Origin: an uncultured Lachnospiraceae bacterium
GTDB taxonomy: Bacteria; Bacillota_A; Clostridia; Lachnospirales; Lachnospiraceae
Reading direction: 5' to 3'
Assembly: GCA_902783205.1 (NCBI GenBank)
Contig: CACZQE010000318.1
Location: 1-12,269, forward strand
DNA: 12,269 nucleotides
The translations under genes were made by a program, and so were the position numbers. The notes under the pieces were generated by a model. It made no database searches. It worked only from the letters and a program-made list of their open reading frames with translations, and was not told the DNA's origin. This document shows positions 6,211 through 12,269 of this stretch, piece after piece (position 1 is the stretch's first letter; every line of letters starts with the position of its first letter).

Positions 6211-7503
6211 ATGTTTGAGAGTCTTCAGAGAAAACTGGTAAATGTATTCATCTTTCTGGACCTCTTCAAGATGAAGAAAAAGATCCCGAAAGATTTCACC
6301 GGCGTGATGAAACTGCAGGATCTGCGGGTGAGGAAGCTGGTGAAAAAGGCATATAAGATTCCCTTTTACAGAAAGCGTTTTGACGAGGCGGGTGTCCGCC
6401 CGGAAGATATCCACACCGGCGATGATCTTTCCAAACTGCCGCTTCTGACCAAGGACGAGCTCCGTACCTGGATGAATGAAGAAGCAAAAAAGAGCAAATA
6501 TGACCAGTGGTTCCATGATACCACCAGCGGTTCTTCCGGCGTGCCGCTCATGCTGCTGGTTTCTCCCAGGGAGAAAGCTTACAATATGGCCAACTGGTTC
6601 CGCGTGATGATGACGGCGGGCTATAATCCTTTCCAGGGTAAGACCATGAGCAGGAAAAGTGCCCACAGTATCACAGGCGGCAGCGATACATTTCTGCAGA
6701 GGTTCGGTATCCTCCGCAGAGGCTTTGTGGACCAGTATGCCCCGGAGCCCGAGATCGTAAAGCAGATCAATGCCTACAAGCCGGATTTCCTTTATATGAA
6801 CAAGAGTGAGTTCATGCGGATCTGTCTCTACTGTAAACAGAACGGGGTCCGCATGGCCAAGCCCAAATACTACTGTCCGACCGGAGAGAAGATCGATGAT
6901 ACGGCAAGAAAGCTTTTCCGCGAGATTCTGGGCCCCGGCATCATTGATTCCTATGGCACGGCGGAGACCGGAGCAGCCATGGTGCGCCTTTTCTCCTCAA
7001 AGGAGTATGTTGTTCACAACGATTCCTTTGTGGTAAATATTTATGATGAGAAGAACCGTCCCGCAGCAGAGGGCAACATTGTTGTGACCCCGCTCTACAA
7101 GACAGACCTTCCTCTGATCAATTACGCCATCGGCGACAGGGGAACCTGTGAAGTCAGGAACGGGGTGCGCTTTATTACAAGCGTTCAGGGAAGAATGAAT
7201 GATTTTTTCCGCTACGATACGGGAGAGGTGACAACCTTCTTTGAGATCGCGCCCATTATCGCCCACTGCGACGACATTTTCCAGATACGTTTCATCCAGG
7301 AGACATACAAAAAGATCCATATCCAGTGTGTCCGAAACGATGAAATGTCCGACAAATCAAAAGAAGAGATCGAGGAGGATCTGACCGGGAAGCTGAACGC
7401 CAAGTTCAAGCATCCTTTTGAGATCGAGTATGAGTGGATGGATTCCATTCCGCCGGATGCAAACGGAAAACTCCGGATGATCGTATGTAAGGTTGACGAC
7501 TGA
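6211..7503 (+). CDS. Adenylate-forming enzyme, CapK / phenylacetate-CoA ligase-like, of a surface polysaccharide locus
   Basis: The protein has 430 residues and belongs to the ANL/PaaK-like adenylating enzymes, which activate a carboxylic acid as acyl-AMP. The P-loop TTSGSSGVP is at 104-112, SYGTAETG at 247-254 (core A5-type YGxTE equivalent), and YAIGDRG at 305-311 (A7). A hinge-like VQGRMNDF is at 325-332, and a C-terminal ANGKLR contains Lys420, the expected position of the catalytic A10 lysine. All elements needed for adenylation therefore appear present. Family members called CapK are found in capsule and exopolysaccharide loci, where substrate and acceptor are mostly unknown. A role in acylating a glycan precursor is inference; no carrier protein gene is nearby. 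GGAGG (6196-6200) sits ten bases before the ATG. The flippase follows after ten bases in the same unit. True phenylacetate-CoA ligase function is unlikely in this context. Confidence 0.82.
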   Translation: MFESLQRKLVNVFIFLDLFKMKKKIPKDFTGVMKLQDLRVRKLVKKAYKIPFYRKRFDEAGVRPEDIHTGDDLSKLPLLTKDELRTWMNEEAKKSKYDQWFHDTTSGSSGVPLMLLVSPREKAYNMANWFRVMMTAGYNPFQGKTMSRKSAHSITGGSDTFLQRFGILRRGFVDQYAPEPEIVKQINAYKPDFLYMNKSEFMRICLYCKQNGVRMAKPKYYCPTGEKIDDTARKLFREILGPGIIDSYGTAETGAAMVRLFSSKEYVVHNDSFVVNIYDEKNRPAAEGNIVVTPLYKTDLPLINYAIGDRGTCEVRNGVRFITSVQGRMNDFFRYDTGEVTTFFEIAPIIAHCDDIFQIRFIQETYKKIHIQCVRNDEMSDKSKEEIEEDLTGKLNAKFKHPFEIEYEWMDSIPPDANGKLRMIVCKVDD

Positions 7504-7507
7504 GAGG
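7503..7507 (+). promoter_or_regulatory. Ribosome binding site that fixes the flippase start
   Basis: AGAGG at 7503-7507 overlaps the upstream TGA (7501-7503) and lies six bases before ATG 7514. An in-frame TTG at 7493, which would overlap the upstream gene, has no comparable site, so 7514 is preferred. The arrangement suggests translational coupling. Confidence 0.65.
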
Positions 7508-7513
7508 TACTTC

Positions 7514-9034
7514 ATGACAGACCAGTATGAGAGAGATAAAGAGGGGGCAGGAGAGATTCCTGCCTCTTTAATCAAACAGGCCGAAAGCAATAAGCCGAAG
7601 GCTTCTGCGGCATCCCTTAACAAGATGGCACTGACCTCCGGCTTTTTCTATATCCTGGCACAGCTTCTGGTCCGGGGACTGACATTTGTCATGACGCCGG
7701 TCCTGACAAGGATGCTGTCCAAGGCCCAGTACGGGGATATAAGGGTTTATGAATCATGGCTCATCATTGCCTATCCCACCATGTCCCTGTGCCTGTGGCG
7801 GAGTGTGGATGTGGCCAAGTATGACTTTAAGGAAAAGTATAATTCCTACGTTTCCAGTGTCCACACCCTGTCCTATATAGCGATTGCCCTTTGTTTCGCT
7901 CTGTGCCTGATCTTCAAGGCGCCGGTGCAGAAGTTCTGCTCCATGGACGACCTGATGTTCTACACCTGTTTCTTCTATGTCTTTACCTACACCAGCATGC
8001 TTTATCTGCAGCGGCGGGAGAAACAGATGCTGCGTTACAAGTTCAGCACCCTGGCCACCCTGCTGACCATCGTGCCCGGAACATTTCTGTCCGTTTACCT
8101 GATCTACCGGGGCAGAGTGCTGGGACTTTTCGAGCAGCTTGTAGCCCGCAGGGTCATCGGCTACTACTTCCCCCAGATCCTGGGAGGAGCCATTGTGGGC
8201 GCCGTAATCTGGATCCAGGGCAAGAAGCTCTTTGACAAAACATACTGGAAGTACGGCCTTGCCTACAGCCTGCCCCTGATTCCGGAGGCCCTGTCCATTC
8301 AGATCATGAATCAGTCTGACAAGATCATGATCTCTCACATGATCGGTAAGGATGAAACCGGAATCTTTGCTCTGGCAACGACCATATCCTTTGTAATCTG
8401 GATTCTGGAAGACTCGGTCTGGAATGCCTGGATCCCCTGGCTTTATGAAAAGATATCCAGGGAGGAGACGGAGGATATTGAAGGCCCCTGGACTATTGTC
8501 ATGCATGTCTTCGGTATCATTTCCTGGATCCTTGTAATCCTGGCTCCGGAGGAGATTGCCGTACTGGGTCCCAGGAGTTACCGGGCAGCAATCTATCTGA
8601 TCGCCCCCATGGTAACAGGTACTCTTTTCCGCTTTTTCAGCTACTCCTATTCGGCGATCCAGAATTATTACAAGAAAACACAGTATGTGGCTGCTGGAAC
8701 CATTGCAGCCATGATCGTCAACGTGATCCTCAACTATATCTGTATCCTGAATTTCGGATATATGGCAGCTGCCTATACCACGGCATTCAGCTACCTGCTC
8801 CTTCTGGTGGTACAGGGCTTCCTGGAGTACAAGGTTACCGGAATGGTTATTACACCGATTCATAAGACAGTCCTGATCGCTCTTTTCTACGGAGCAGTCA
8901 ATGTCCTGTCCATGCGCCTTTTCTCCGTTCCCTGGTATCTGCGCTACATGGTCTTCCTTCTGGTGACTGCGGGTGCCGCAATTGTCATGTGGCCGAAAGT
9001 AAAAGGTATTCTGGGAACATTCAGGAAGAAATAA
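7514..9034 (+). CDS. Wzx/PST-type polysaccharide flippase (MOP superfamily)
   Basis: From this start the protein has 506 residues and is very hydrophobic after a polar cytoplasmic N-terminus of about 37 residues. I count roughly 12-14 membrane segments, beginning near residue 40 (LTSGFFYILAQLLVRGLTF). A conserved-looking cytoplasmic segment NQSDKIMISHMIGKDETGIF (266-285) resembles the loop of polysaccharide-synthesis MOP flippases, which carry undecaprenyl-linked oligosaccharides across the membrane. Length and pattern fit PST-family proteins rather than MATE drug exporters or the lipid II flippase MurJ, though only a search could place it. It is the last gene of the unit headed by the CapK-like enzyme and ends at a strong terminator. 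The convergent genes beyond encode sugar amination and lipid-linked transfer enzymes, which supports a role in exporting a lipid-linked glycan. The substrate cannot be read from the sequence. Confidence 0.88.
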   Translation: MTDQYERDKEGAGEIPASLIKQAESNKPKASAASLNKMALTSGFFYILAQLLVRGLTFVMTPVLTRMLSKAQYGDIRVYESWLIIAYPTMSLCLWRSVDVAKYDFKEKYNSYVSSVHTLSYIAIALCFALCLIFKAPVQKFCSMDDLMFYTCFFYVFTYTSMLYLQRREKQMLRYKFSTLATLLTIVPGTFLSVYLIYRGRVLGLFEQLVARRVIGYYFPQILGGAIVGAVIWIQGKKLFDKTYWKYGLAYSLPLIPEALSIQIMNQSDKIMISHMIGKDETGIFALATTISFVIWILEDSVWNAWIPWLYEKISREETEDIEGPWTIVMHVFGIISWILVILAPEEIAVLGPRSYRAAIYLIAPMVTGTLFRFFSYSYSAIQNYYKKTQYVAAGTIAAMIVNVILNYICILNFGYMAAAYTTAFSYLLLLVVQGFLEYKVTGMVITPIHKTVLIALFYGAVNVLSMRLFSVPWYLRYMVFLLVTAGAAIVMWPKVKGILGTFRKK

Positions 9035-9050
9035 ATTCAGACAAAAAGGC

Positions 9051-9120
9051 AAAAAAATCCCCTGCCGGGGACTGTCCGTCAGAGTGACGGCGGCAGCACC
9101 GGGCAGGGGTTTTCTTTTTT
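9051..9120. terminator. Strong nested bidirectional terminator between convergent surface-glycan units
   Basis: CCCCTGCC (9059-9066) pairs with GGCAGGGG (9102-9109). Inside lies a second hairpin, CCGTCA (9076-9081) with TGACGG (9085-9090) and loop GAG. The right flank is T-rich (TTTTCTTTTTT, 9110-9120). The left flank has seven A's (9051-9057), which become a T-run on the minus strand. It therefore terminates both the flippase unit and the minus-strand ATP-grasp unit. Confidence 0.88.
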
Positions 9121-9139
9121 CTCATACATATTTTCAGAC

Positions 9140-10321
9140 TTATTCTACTACAATTTCTATCCGGTCCATGGCTTCAAAAAGAAGATCCTGGGCCTCCTTA
9201 AGGGTCTCTCCCCTGGTGATCAGGTGACCGATCCTGTGAGGGCCGACATGGAACTTATGTACCCGGTCTCCCGGTTTGTAGTCGAACTGAACCTGGTAGA
9301 TCCGGTCATCCGGCGGATTGTGGTCTTCCTGGGAGACGATCACGCCGTCTTTGTCACTCATCAGAAGGTGGCTGGCATTTGGGACACCGGGTCCGGTAAG
9401 ATCAAAGGCCGGATCTTCGCCCAATGCCGTCAGAAGAATCTTTTCATAATAGTCAAATCCGTAGTAGATGGCAGTAAGCTCCGCCAGGCAGGTGGCACCG
9501 CAGCGTCCGCCAAGTTCCAGGACGTAGGTCTTTCCGTCTTTGAGGATAAAGTCTGCATTGATGGCGCAGTTATCGAGCTCCATGGCCCTGACAGCGCCCC
9601 GCAGCTGGTCCATACAGTCCTCGATCACAGCGGGGTCAAGATCATAGGGTGCAAAATGTCCTATGGGAACACCTGTATCTCCCTGGTAAACATAGTCTCC
9701 GTGGGGAAGGATGAACTCGACATTGCCATTGTATACAAAGGCCTGGGCGCCGAACTCCTCACCCTCGATAAACTCTTCGATCAGGAAATAATCCTTTCTG
9801 GTATTTTCTTTCACATAAGCGGCTGCGTCAGCGAAAGCATCGTAGGAATCCACACGGATGATTCCCCGGCTCCCGGAGGAGTCCACAGACTTGAAGATCA
9901 GAGGGAAGTTCAGTTCCTTTACAGTGGCCGCCATGTCGGGATCGTCAAAGAAAACTTTACGGAATCTTGCGGAACGGACACCGAACTCTTCGTAGCGTGT
10001 CTTCATCAGCATCTTGTCTACGGCGATCCGGGCTGCCTGATAGGAAAGACCGGACAGGCCCATGGCGTCGCAGACTTTTCCGATCGTGATTACCGCAACA
10101 TCCGTGCCGGTGGTGACGATGCCGTCGATCTGCTCCTCACGGGCAATGGAAAGAATCTTCTCATCATCCACAGTGTTTTCATAATATACTTTATCTGCAA
10201 GGGCGAAACCCGGATAATTTCCGGGGATACTTACAACGATGGTATAAAGGCCCATGCGTTTGGCGGTTTCAATCAGGGGTACCTGGTAGATCCCCGCTCC
10301 GAGGATCATGATCTTCTTCAT
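9140..10321 (-). CDS. ATP-grasp ligase of a surface glycan locus (substrate unknown)
   Basis: The protein has 393 residues with the three-part ATP-grasp layout. An N-terminal Rossmann-like domain starts at KKIMILGAGIYQ (2-13). The ATP-binding core contains Lys103 (VDKMLMK), Lys144 in PLIFKSVDSSGSRG and a hinge IEEFIEGEE (181-189). The metal-binding end reads NADFILKDG (255-263) and LELGGRCGA (268-276). Most relatives read E-x-N-x-R at the last motif; here Asn is Gly (E269-L-G-G-R273), so metal binding may differ. ATP-grasp enzymes form acyl-phosphates and join a carboxylate to an amine or thiol; the PurK/PurT/carbamoyl-phosphate synthase-like branch fits best. Context with a sugar aminotransferase and a lipid-linked glycosyltransferase suggests an amino-sugar acceptor, which is inference. 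AAGGAGG lies ten bases before the ATG, inside the glycosyltransferase gene, whose end it overlaps by 53 bp. It is the last gene of its operon. Confidence 0.85.
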   Translation of the reverse strand: MKKIMILGAGIYQVPLIETAKRMGLYTIVVSIPGNYPGFALADKVYYENTVDDEKILSIAREEQIDGIVTTGTDVAVITIGKVCDAMGLSGLSYQAARIAVDKMLMKTRYEEFGVRSARFRKVFFDDPDMAATVKELNFPLIFKSVDSSGSRGIIRVDSYDAFADAAAYVKENTRKDYFLIEEFIEGEEFGAQAFVYNGNVEFILPHGDYVYQGDTGVPIGHFAPYDLDPAVIEDCMDQLRGAVRAMELDNCAINADFILKDGKTYVLELGGRCGATCLAELTAIYYGFDYYEKILLTALGEDPAFDLTGPGVPNASHLLMSDKDGVIVSQEDHNPPDDRIYQVQFDYKPGDRVHKFHVGPHRIGHLITRGETLKEAQDLLFEAMDRIEIVVE

Positions 10322-11285
10322 AATCTGTCTGCCTCCTTGGATATGTAATCTGTGTGCCGTCCGAAGATATTACTTCTCTTACCACAAACTGCGGCAGGCG
10401 GTTCATGCCCAGGAACATCCGGCCCAGGTATTCACCGATGAGACCGAGAAAGAGCATGATCAGTCCGCTGAAGAAGCAGATGGCTACCATCATGGATGGC
10501 CAGCCGATTGCCATGGACGGGTTGAGTATTTTTCTTATAACGACATAAAGGGCACCGAGTATACTGAGGAAGGAAAAAGCATATCCGCAGTATGTGGACA
10601 TTCTCAGGGGCACCACCGAATAGCCCATGATGTTGGACCAGAGTCCAATGAGCTTTTTGAAGGTGTAGCCGGACTGTCCCACTTCCCGGTCAAAGTGCTG
10701 AATCGGAATACAGCTTATATTTCTGGTGGTCCTCAGGACCAGACCCTGCAGATGGGTGTAGGGGCTCTGGTACTGGATCACATAGTCTCTTACGAACCGC
10801 CGCATTACCCAGTAGCTTGATGTTTTCATGTCCCTGGGCTTCCCGATCATGATCCGCACGGTCAGATAATTGACATAGCTTCCGAAATTGCGGAATAAAG
10901 AGTGCTTTTTGGACGGATAGTAGCCATAGACCACATCATAGCCCTTCTCTATTTCTTCAAGAAGAAAGTGCAGCTGGGAAGGATGGGTCTGCATATCATC
11001 GTCCATGGCGATGATCAGGTCTCCGGACGCATAGTTGAGTCCTGCCATCACGGCATTGTGCTGGCCTGCATTCTTGGCCAGGGCGATCACCTTGACATAA
11101 CTGTGATCCGCTGCCAGCTGATGAAGCTCCCTGATGGTCTTTCCCCCGTCCGGCGAACAGTCGTCCACCAGAAGGAACTCATAGTCCTTCCTGCCCAGAC
11201 GTTCAAGCTCGGCGGCAGTCATCTCCACCACCTTGCGTATGGTGGCAGAAGATTTATAACATGGTATTACAATTGAATGTAACAA
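10269..11285 (-). CDS. Membrane-anchored GT2 glycosyltransferase, ArnC/GtrB/DPM1-like (polyprenyl-phosphate sugar transferase)
   Basis: The protein has 338 residues. A cytoplasmic GT-A domain begins at SIVIPCYKS (4-12) and carries LVDDCSPDGG (39-48), GQHNAVMAGLNYASGD (74-89) and the metal-binding AMDDDMQTHP (93-102). A QSGYTFKKL element (204-212) follows. Two membrane helices lie at about 230-252 and 262-287, the usual topology for enzymes such as ArnC, GtrB and DPM1. These move one sugar from a nucleotide onto polyprenyl phosphate. A polar tail after VVREVI (301-306) adds about 30 residues, partly because the gene runs into the next one. The start is TTG at 11285-11283, fixed by AAGGGAGG seven bases upstream; any later start would remove the first beta strand. 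It lies 17 bp after the WecE-type gene. The donor is probably the amino sugar made by that neighbour, by inference. Confidence 0.88.
   Translation of the reverse strand: MLHSIVIPCYKSSATIRKVVEMTAAELERLGRKDYEFLLVDDCSPDGGKTIRELHQLAADHSYVKVIALAKNAGQHNAVMAGLNYASGDLIIAMDDDMQTHPSQLHFLLEEIEKGYDVVYGYYPSKKHSLFRNFGSYVNYLTVRIMIGKPRDMKTSSYWVMRRFVRDYVIQYQSPYTHLQGLVLRTTRNISCIPIQHFDREVGQSGYTFKKLIGLWSNIMGYSVVPLRMSTYCGYAFSFLSILGALYVVIRKILNPSMAIGWPSMMVAICFFSGLIMLFLGLIGEYLGRMFLGMNRLPQFVVREVISSDGTQITYPRRQTDYEEDHDPRSGDLPGTPD
10332..10338 (-). promoter_or_regulatory. Ribosome binding site of the ATP-grasp gene, inside the glycosyltransferase gene
   Basis: AAGGAGG on the minus strand (CCTCCTT on the plus strand) is ten bases upstream of the ATP-grasp ATG at 10321. 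It supports a real 53-bp gene overlap and translational coupling with the glycosyltransferase. Confidence 0.75.
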
Positions 11286-11292
11286 AATATAT

Positions 11293-11300
11293 CCTCCCTT
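11293..11300 (-). promoter_or_regulatory. Ribosome binding site that fixes a TTG start for the glycosyltransferase
   Basis: On the minus strand AAGGGAGG is followed by seven bases and then TTG (11285-11283). No ATG is available before the first essential beta strand, so the non-canonical TTG start is well supported. Confidence 0.8.
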
Positions 11301-11302
11301 TA

Positions 11303-12269
11303 CTACTTCTGATAAAATGCTTCGATCCGGTCACAGACAAAATCGATGTCATCAGGCTTCAGTCCGTAGTACATGGGCAGACGGAGCAGACGCTCACTTT
11401 CTCTGGTGGTATATACATCCTCTCCGTGGAAACGTCCGTAACGCTGTCCGGCCGGCGCTCCGTGCAGGGGTATGTAGTGGAATACCGATGACACACCATT
11501 CTCCTTCAGCCGGGAGATCAGGGCGGAACGGACAGAAAGGTCTTCGGCCTTTATATAAAACATATGCGCATTATGCGTACAGTCTTCCGGAATAAAGGGA
11601 AGGCTGATGGCGCCCTTGTCCGCCAGGGGCTTCAGGCGGGCATAATAGTGATCCCAGCTGGCCATACGGTCATTGTTGATCTCATCGGCCATTTCCAGCT
11701 GTGCCCATAGATAGGCTGCGTTCATATCACTGGGAAGATAGGAAGAGCCTGCTTCCACCCAGGTATACTTGTCGATCTCGCCCCGGAAGAACTTGCTGCG
11801 GTTGGTACCTTTTTCCCGGATGATCTCAGCCGCTTCACGGTTGGCGGGATCCCGGATCAGAAGGCAGCCGCCCTCGCCCATGCTGTAATTTTTGGTTTCA
11901 TGAAAACTGAAGCATCCGTAATCACCGATGCTGCCCAGAGCTTTCCCCTTGTAGGAAGCCATCACTCCCTGAGCCGCGTCTTCGATTACCAGAAGATCAT
12001 GCCTGCGGGCAATATCCATGATGGTGTCCATCTCACAGCCCACACCGGCATAATGGACGGGGACGATGGCTCGGGTCTTATCGGTGATAGCGTCCTCGAT
12101 CAGTTTCTCATCAATGTTCATGGTATCCGGCCTTATGTCCACAAATACGGCTGTCGCGCCCCGGAGGACAAAGGCATCCGCAGTGGAAACAAAAGTATAG
12201 GAGGGGAGGATCACCTCGTCTCCCGGTTTTATGCCGGCCAGCAGGGCAGCCATTTCCGTGGCGTGGGTA
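11303..12269 (-). CDS. wecE: dTDP-4-amino-4,6-dideoxygalactose transaminase (WecE/RffA type), 5' end outside window
   Basis: A DegT/DnrJ/EryC1 aminotransferase cut by the right edge; about 321 codons are visible and roughly 55 N-terminal residues are missing. The open frame continues upstream of the Met at 12253 as THATE, so that Met is not the start. The sequence tracks E. coli RffA/WecE closely as I remember it: PGDEVILPSYTFVSTADAFVLRG, RPDTMNIDE, EDAAQGVM, then CFSFHETKN with the PLP-binding lysine. Further matches are EKGTNRSKFFRGEIDKYTW, SSYLPSDMNAAYLWAQLE, FHYIPLHGAPAG and GEDVYTTRESERLLRLP. RffA aminates dTDP-4-keto-6-deoxyglucose with glutamate, giving dTDP-Fuc4N, the precursor of a sugar in enterobacterial common antigen. 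That it makes Fuc4N here is a well-supported inference; other 4-aminosugar transaminases of the family are the alternative. It leads the visible part of the operon with the GT2 and ATP-grasp genes. Confidence 0.92.
   Translation of the reverse strand, partial: THATEMAALLAGIKPGDEVILPSYTFVSTADAFVLRGATAVFVDIRPDTMNIDEKLIEDAITDKTRAIVPVHYAGVGCEMDTIMDIARRHDLLVIEDAAQGVMASYKGKALGSIGDYGCFSFHETKNYSMGEGGCLLIRDPANREAAEIIREKGTNRSKFFRGEIDKYTWVEAGSSYLPSDMNAAYLWAQLEMADEINNDRMASWDHYYARLKPLADKGAISLPFIPEDCTHNAHMFYIKAEDLSVRSALISRLKENGVSSVFHYIPLHGAPAGQRYGRFHGEDVYTTRESERLLRLPMYYGLKPDDIDFVCDRIEAFYQK

Noticed and set aside
7754..9052. Long open frame (432 codons) on the minus strand opposite the flippase
   Set aside because: The translation is low-complexity in Gly, Asp, His and Gln, as expected from reading a hydrophobic gene backwards. 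It also runs through the terminator region, so it is not a gene.
9224..10348. Long open frame (374 codons) on the plus strand opposite the ATP-grasp gene
   Set aside because: The minus-strand frame has clear ATP-grasp motifs and a strong ribosome binding site. The plus-strand translation shows no domain.
1..12269. Mobile elements, CRISPR arrays, tRNA/rRNA genes or riboswitches
   Set aside because: No transposase or integrase frames, no regularly spaced repeats, no tRNA cloverleaf pattern and no recognisable riboswitch core were seen on either strand.

Overview
This window looks like the chromosome of a Gram-positive anaerobe of the class Clostridia, probably a Lachnospiraceae-type gut bacterium. 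The grounds are near-balanced GC, strong GGAGG-type ribosome binding sites, textbook sigma-A promoters (TTGACA/TATAAT), occasional TTG starts and the protein style. The taxonomic call is inference from sequence character, not from a search. I see no RNA gene, CRISPR array, transposase, integrase or attachment site. The longest stretch without a gene is about 240-270 bases (between the XRE gene and galE), and it is described below.

Layout, left to right. (1) 1-582, plus strand: the last codons of a TcdA-type tRNA threonylcarbamoyladenosine dehydratase, then a MarR-family regulator. (2) 593-2502: a perfect consensus promoter, a PgcA-type phosphoglucomutase and a strong terminator. (3) 2514-4531: a second promoter driving maf and a fold-type III PLP decarboxylase of the LysA family. 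It ends at a hairpin shared with a convergent minus-strand XRE regulator. (4) 4852-5092: an intergenic region that serves the divergent XRE gene and galE, with an extended -10 promoter and a perfect 8-bp inverted repeat in the galE leader. (5) 5093-9034: galE, then its own consensus promoter, an adenylate-forming CapK/PaaK-like enzyme and a Wzx/PST-type polysaccharide flippase. (6) A strong nested, bidirectional terminator at 9051-9120. (7) 9140-12269, minus strand, transcribed right to left: WecE/RffA-type sugar aminotransferase (5' end outside the window), a membrane-anchored GT2 glycosyltransferase of the ArnC/GtrB/DPM1 type, and an ATP-grasp ligase whose start overlaps the glycosyltransferase by 53 bp.

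How the parts may work together. pgcA and galE supply glucose-1-phosphate and UDP-glucose/UDP-galactose. The right half looks like the edge of a cell-surface glycan locus, with sugar-nucleotide amination, transfer to a lipid carrier, flipping, and two different ATP-dependent carboxylate-activating enzymes.

The most interesting unit is the minus-strand trio wecE - GT2 - ATP-grasp. Its order and enzyme classes resemble arnB-arnC-arnA, the lipid A aminoarabinose module, but an ATP-grasp enzyme stands where ArnA's formyltransferase would be. This suggests, as inference only, a lipid-linked 4-amino-4,6-dideoxyhexose that is N-modified by an ATP-grasp ligase.
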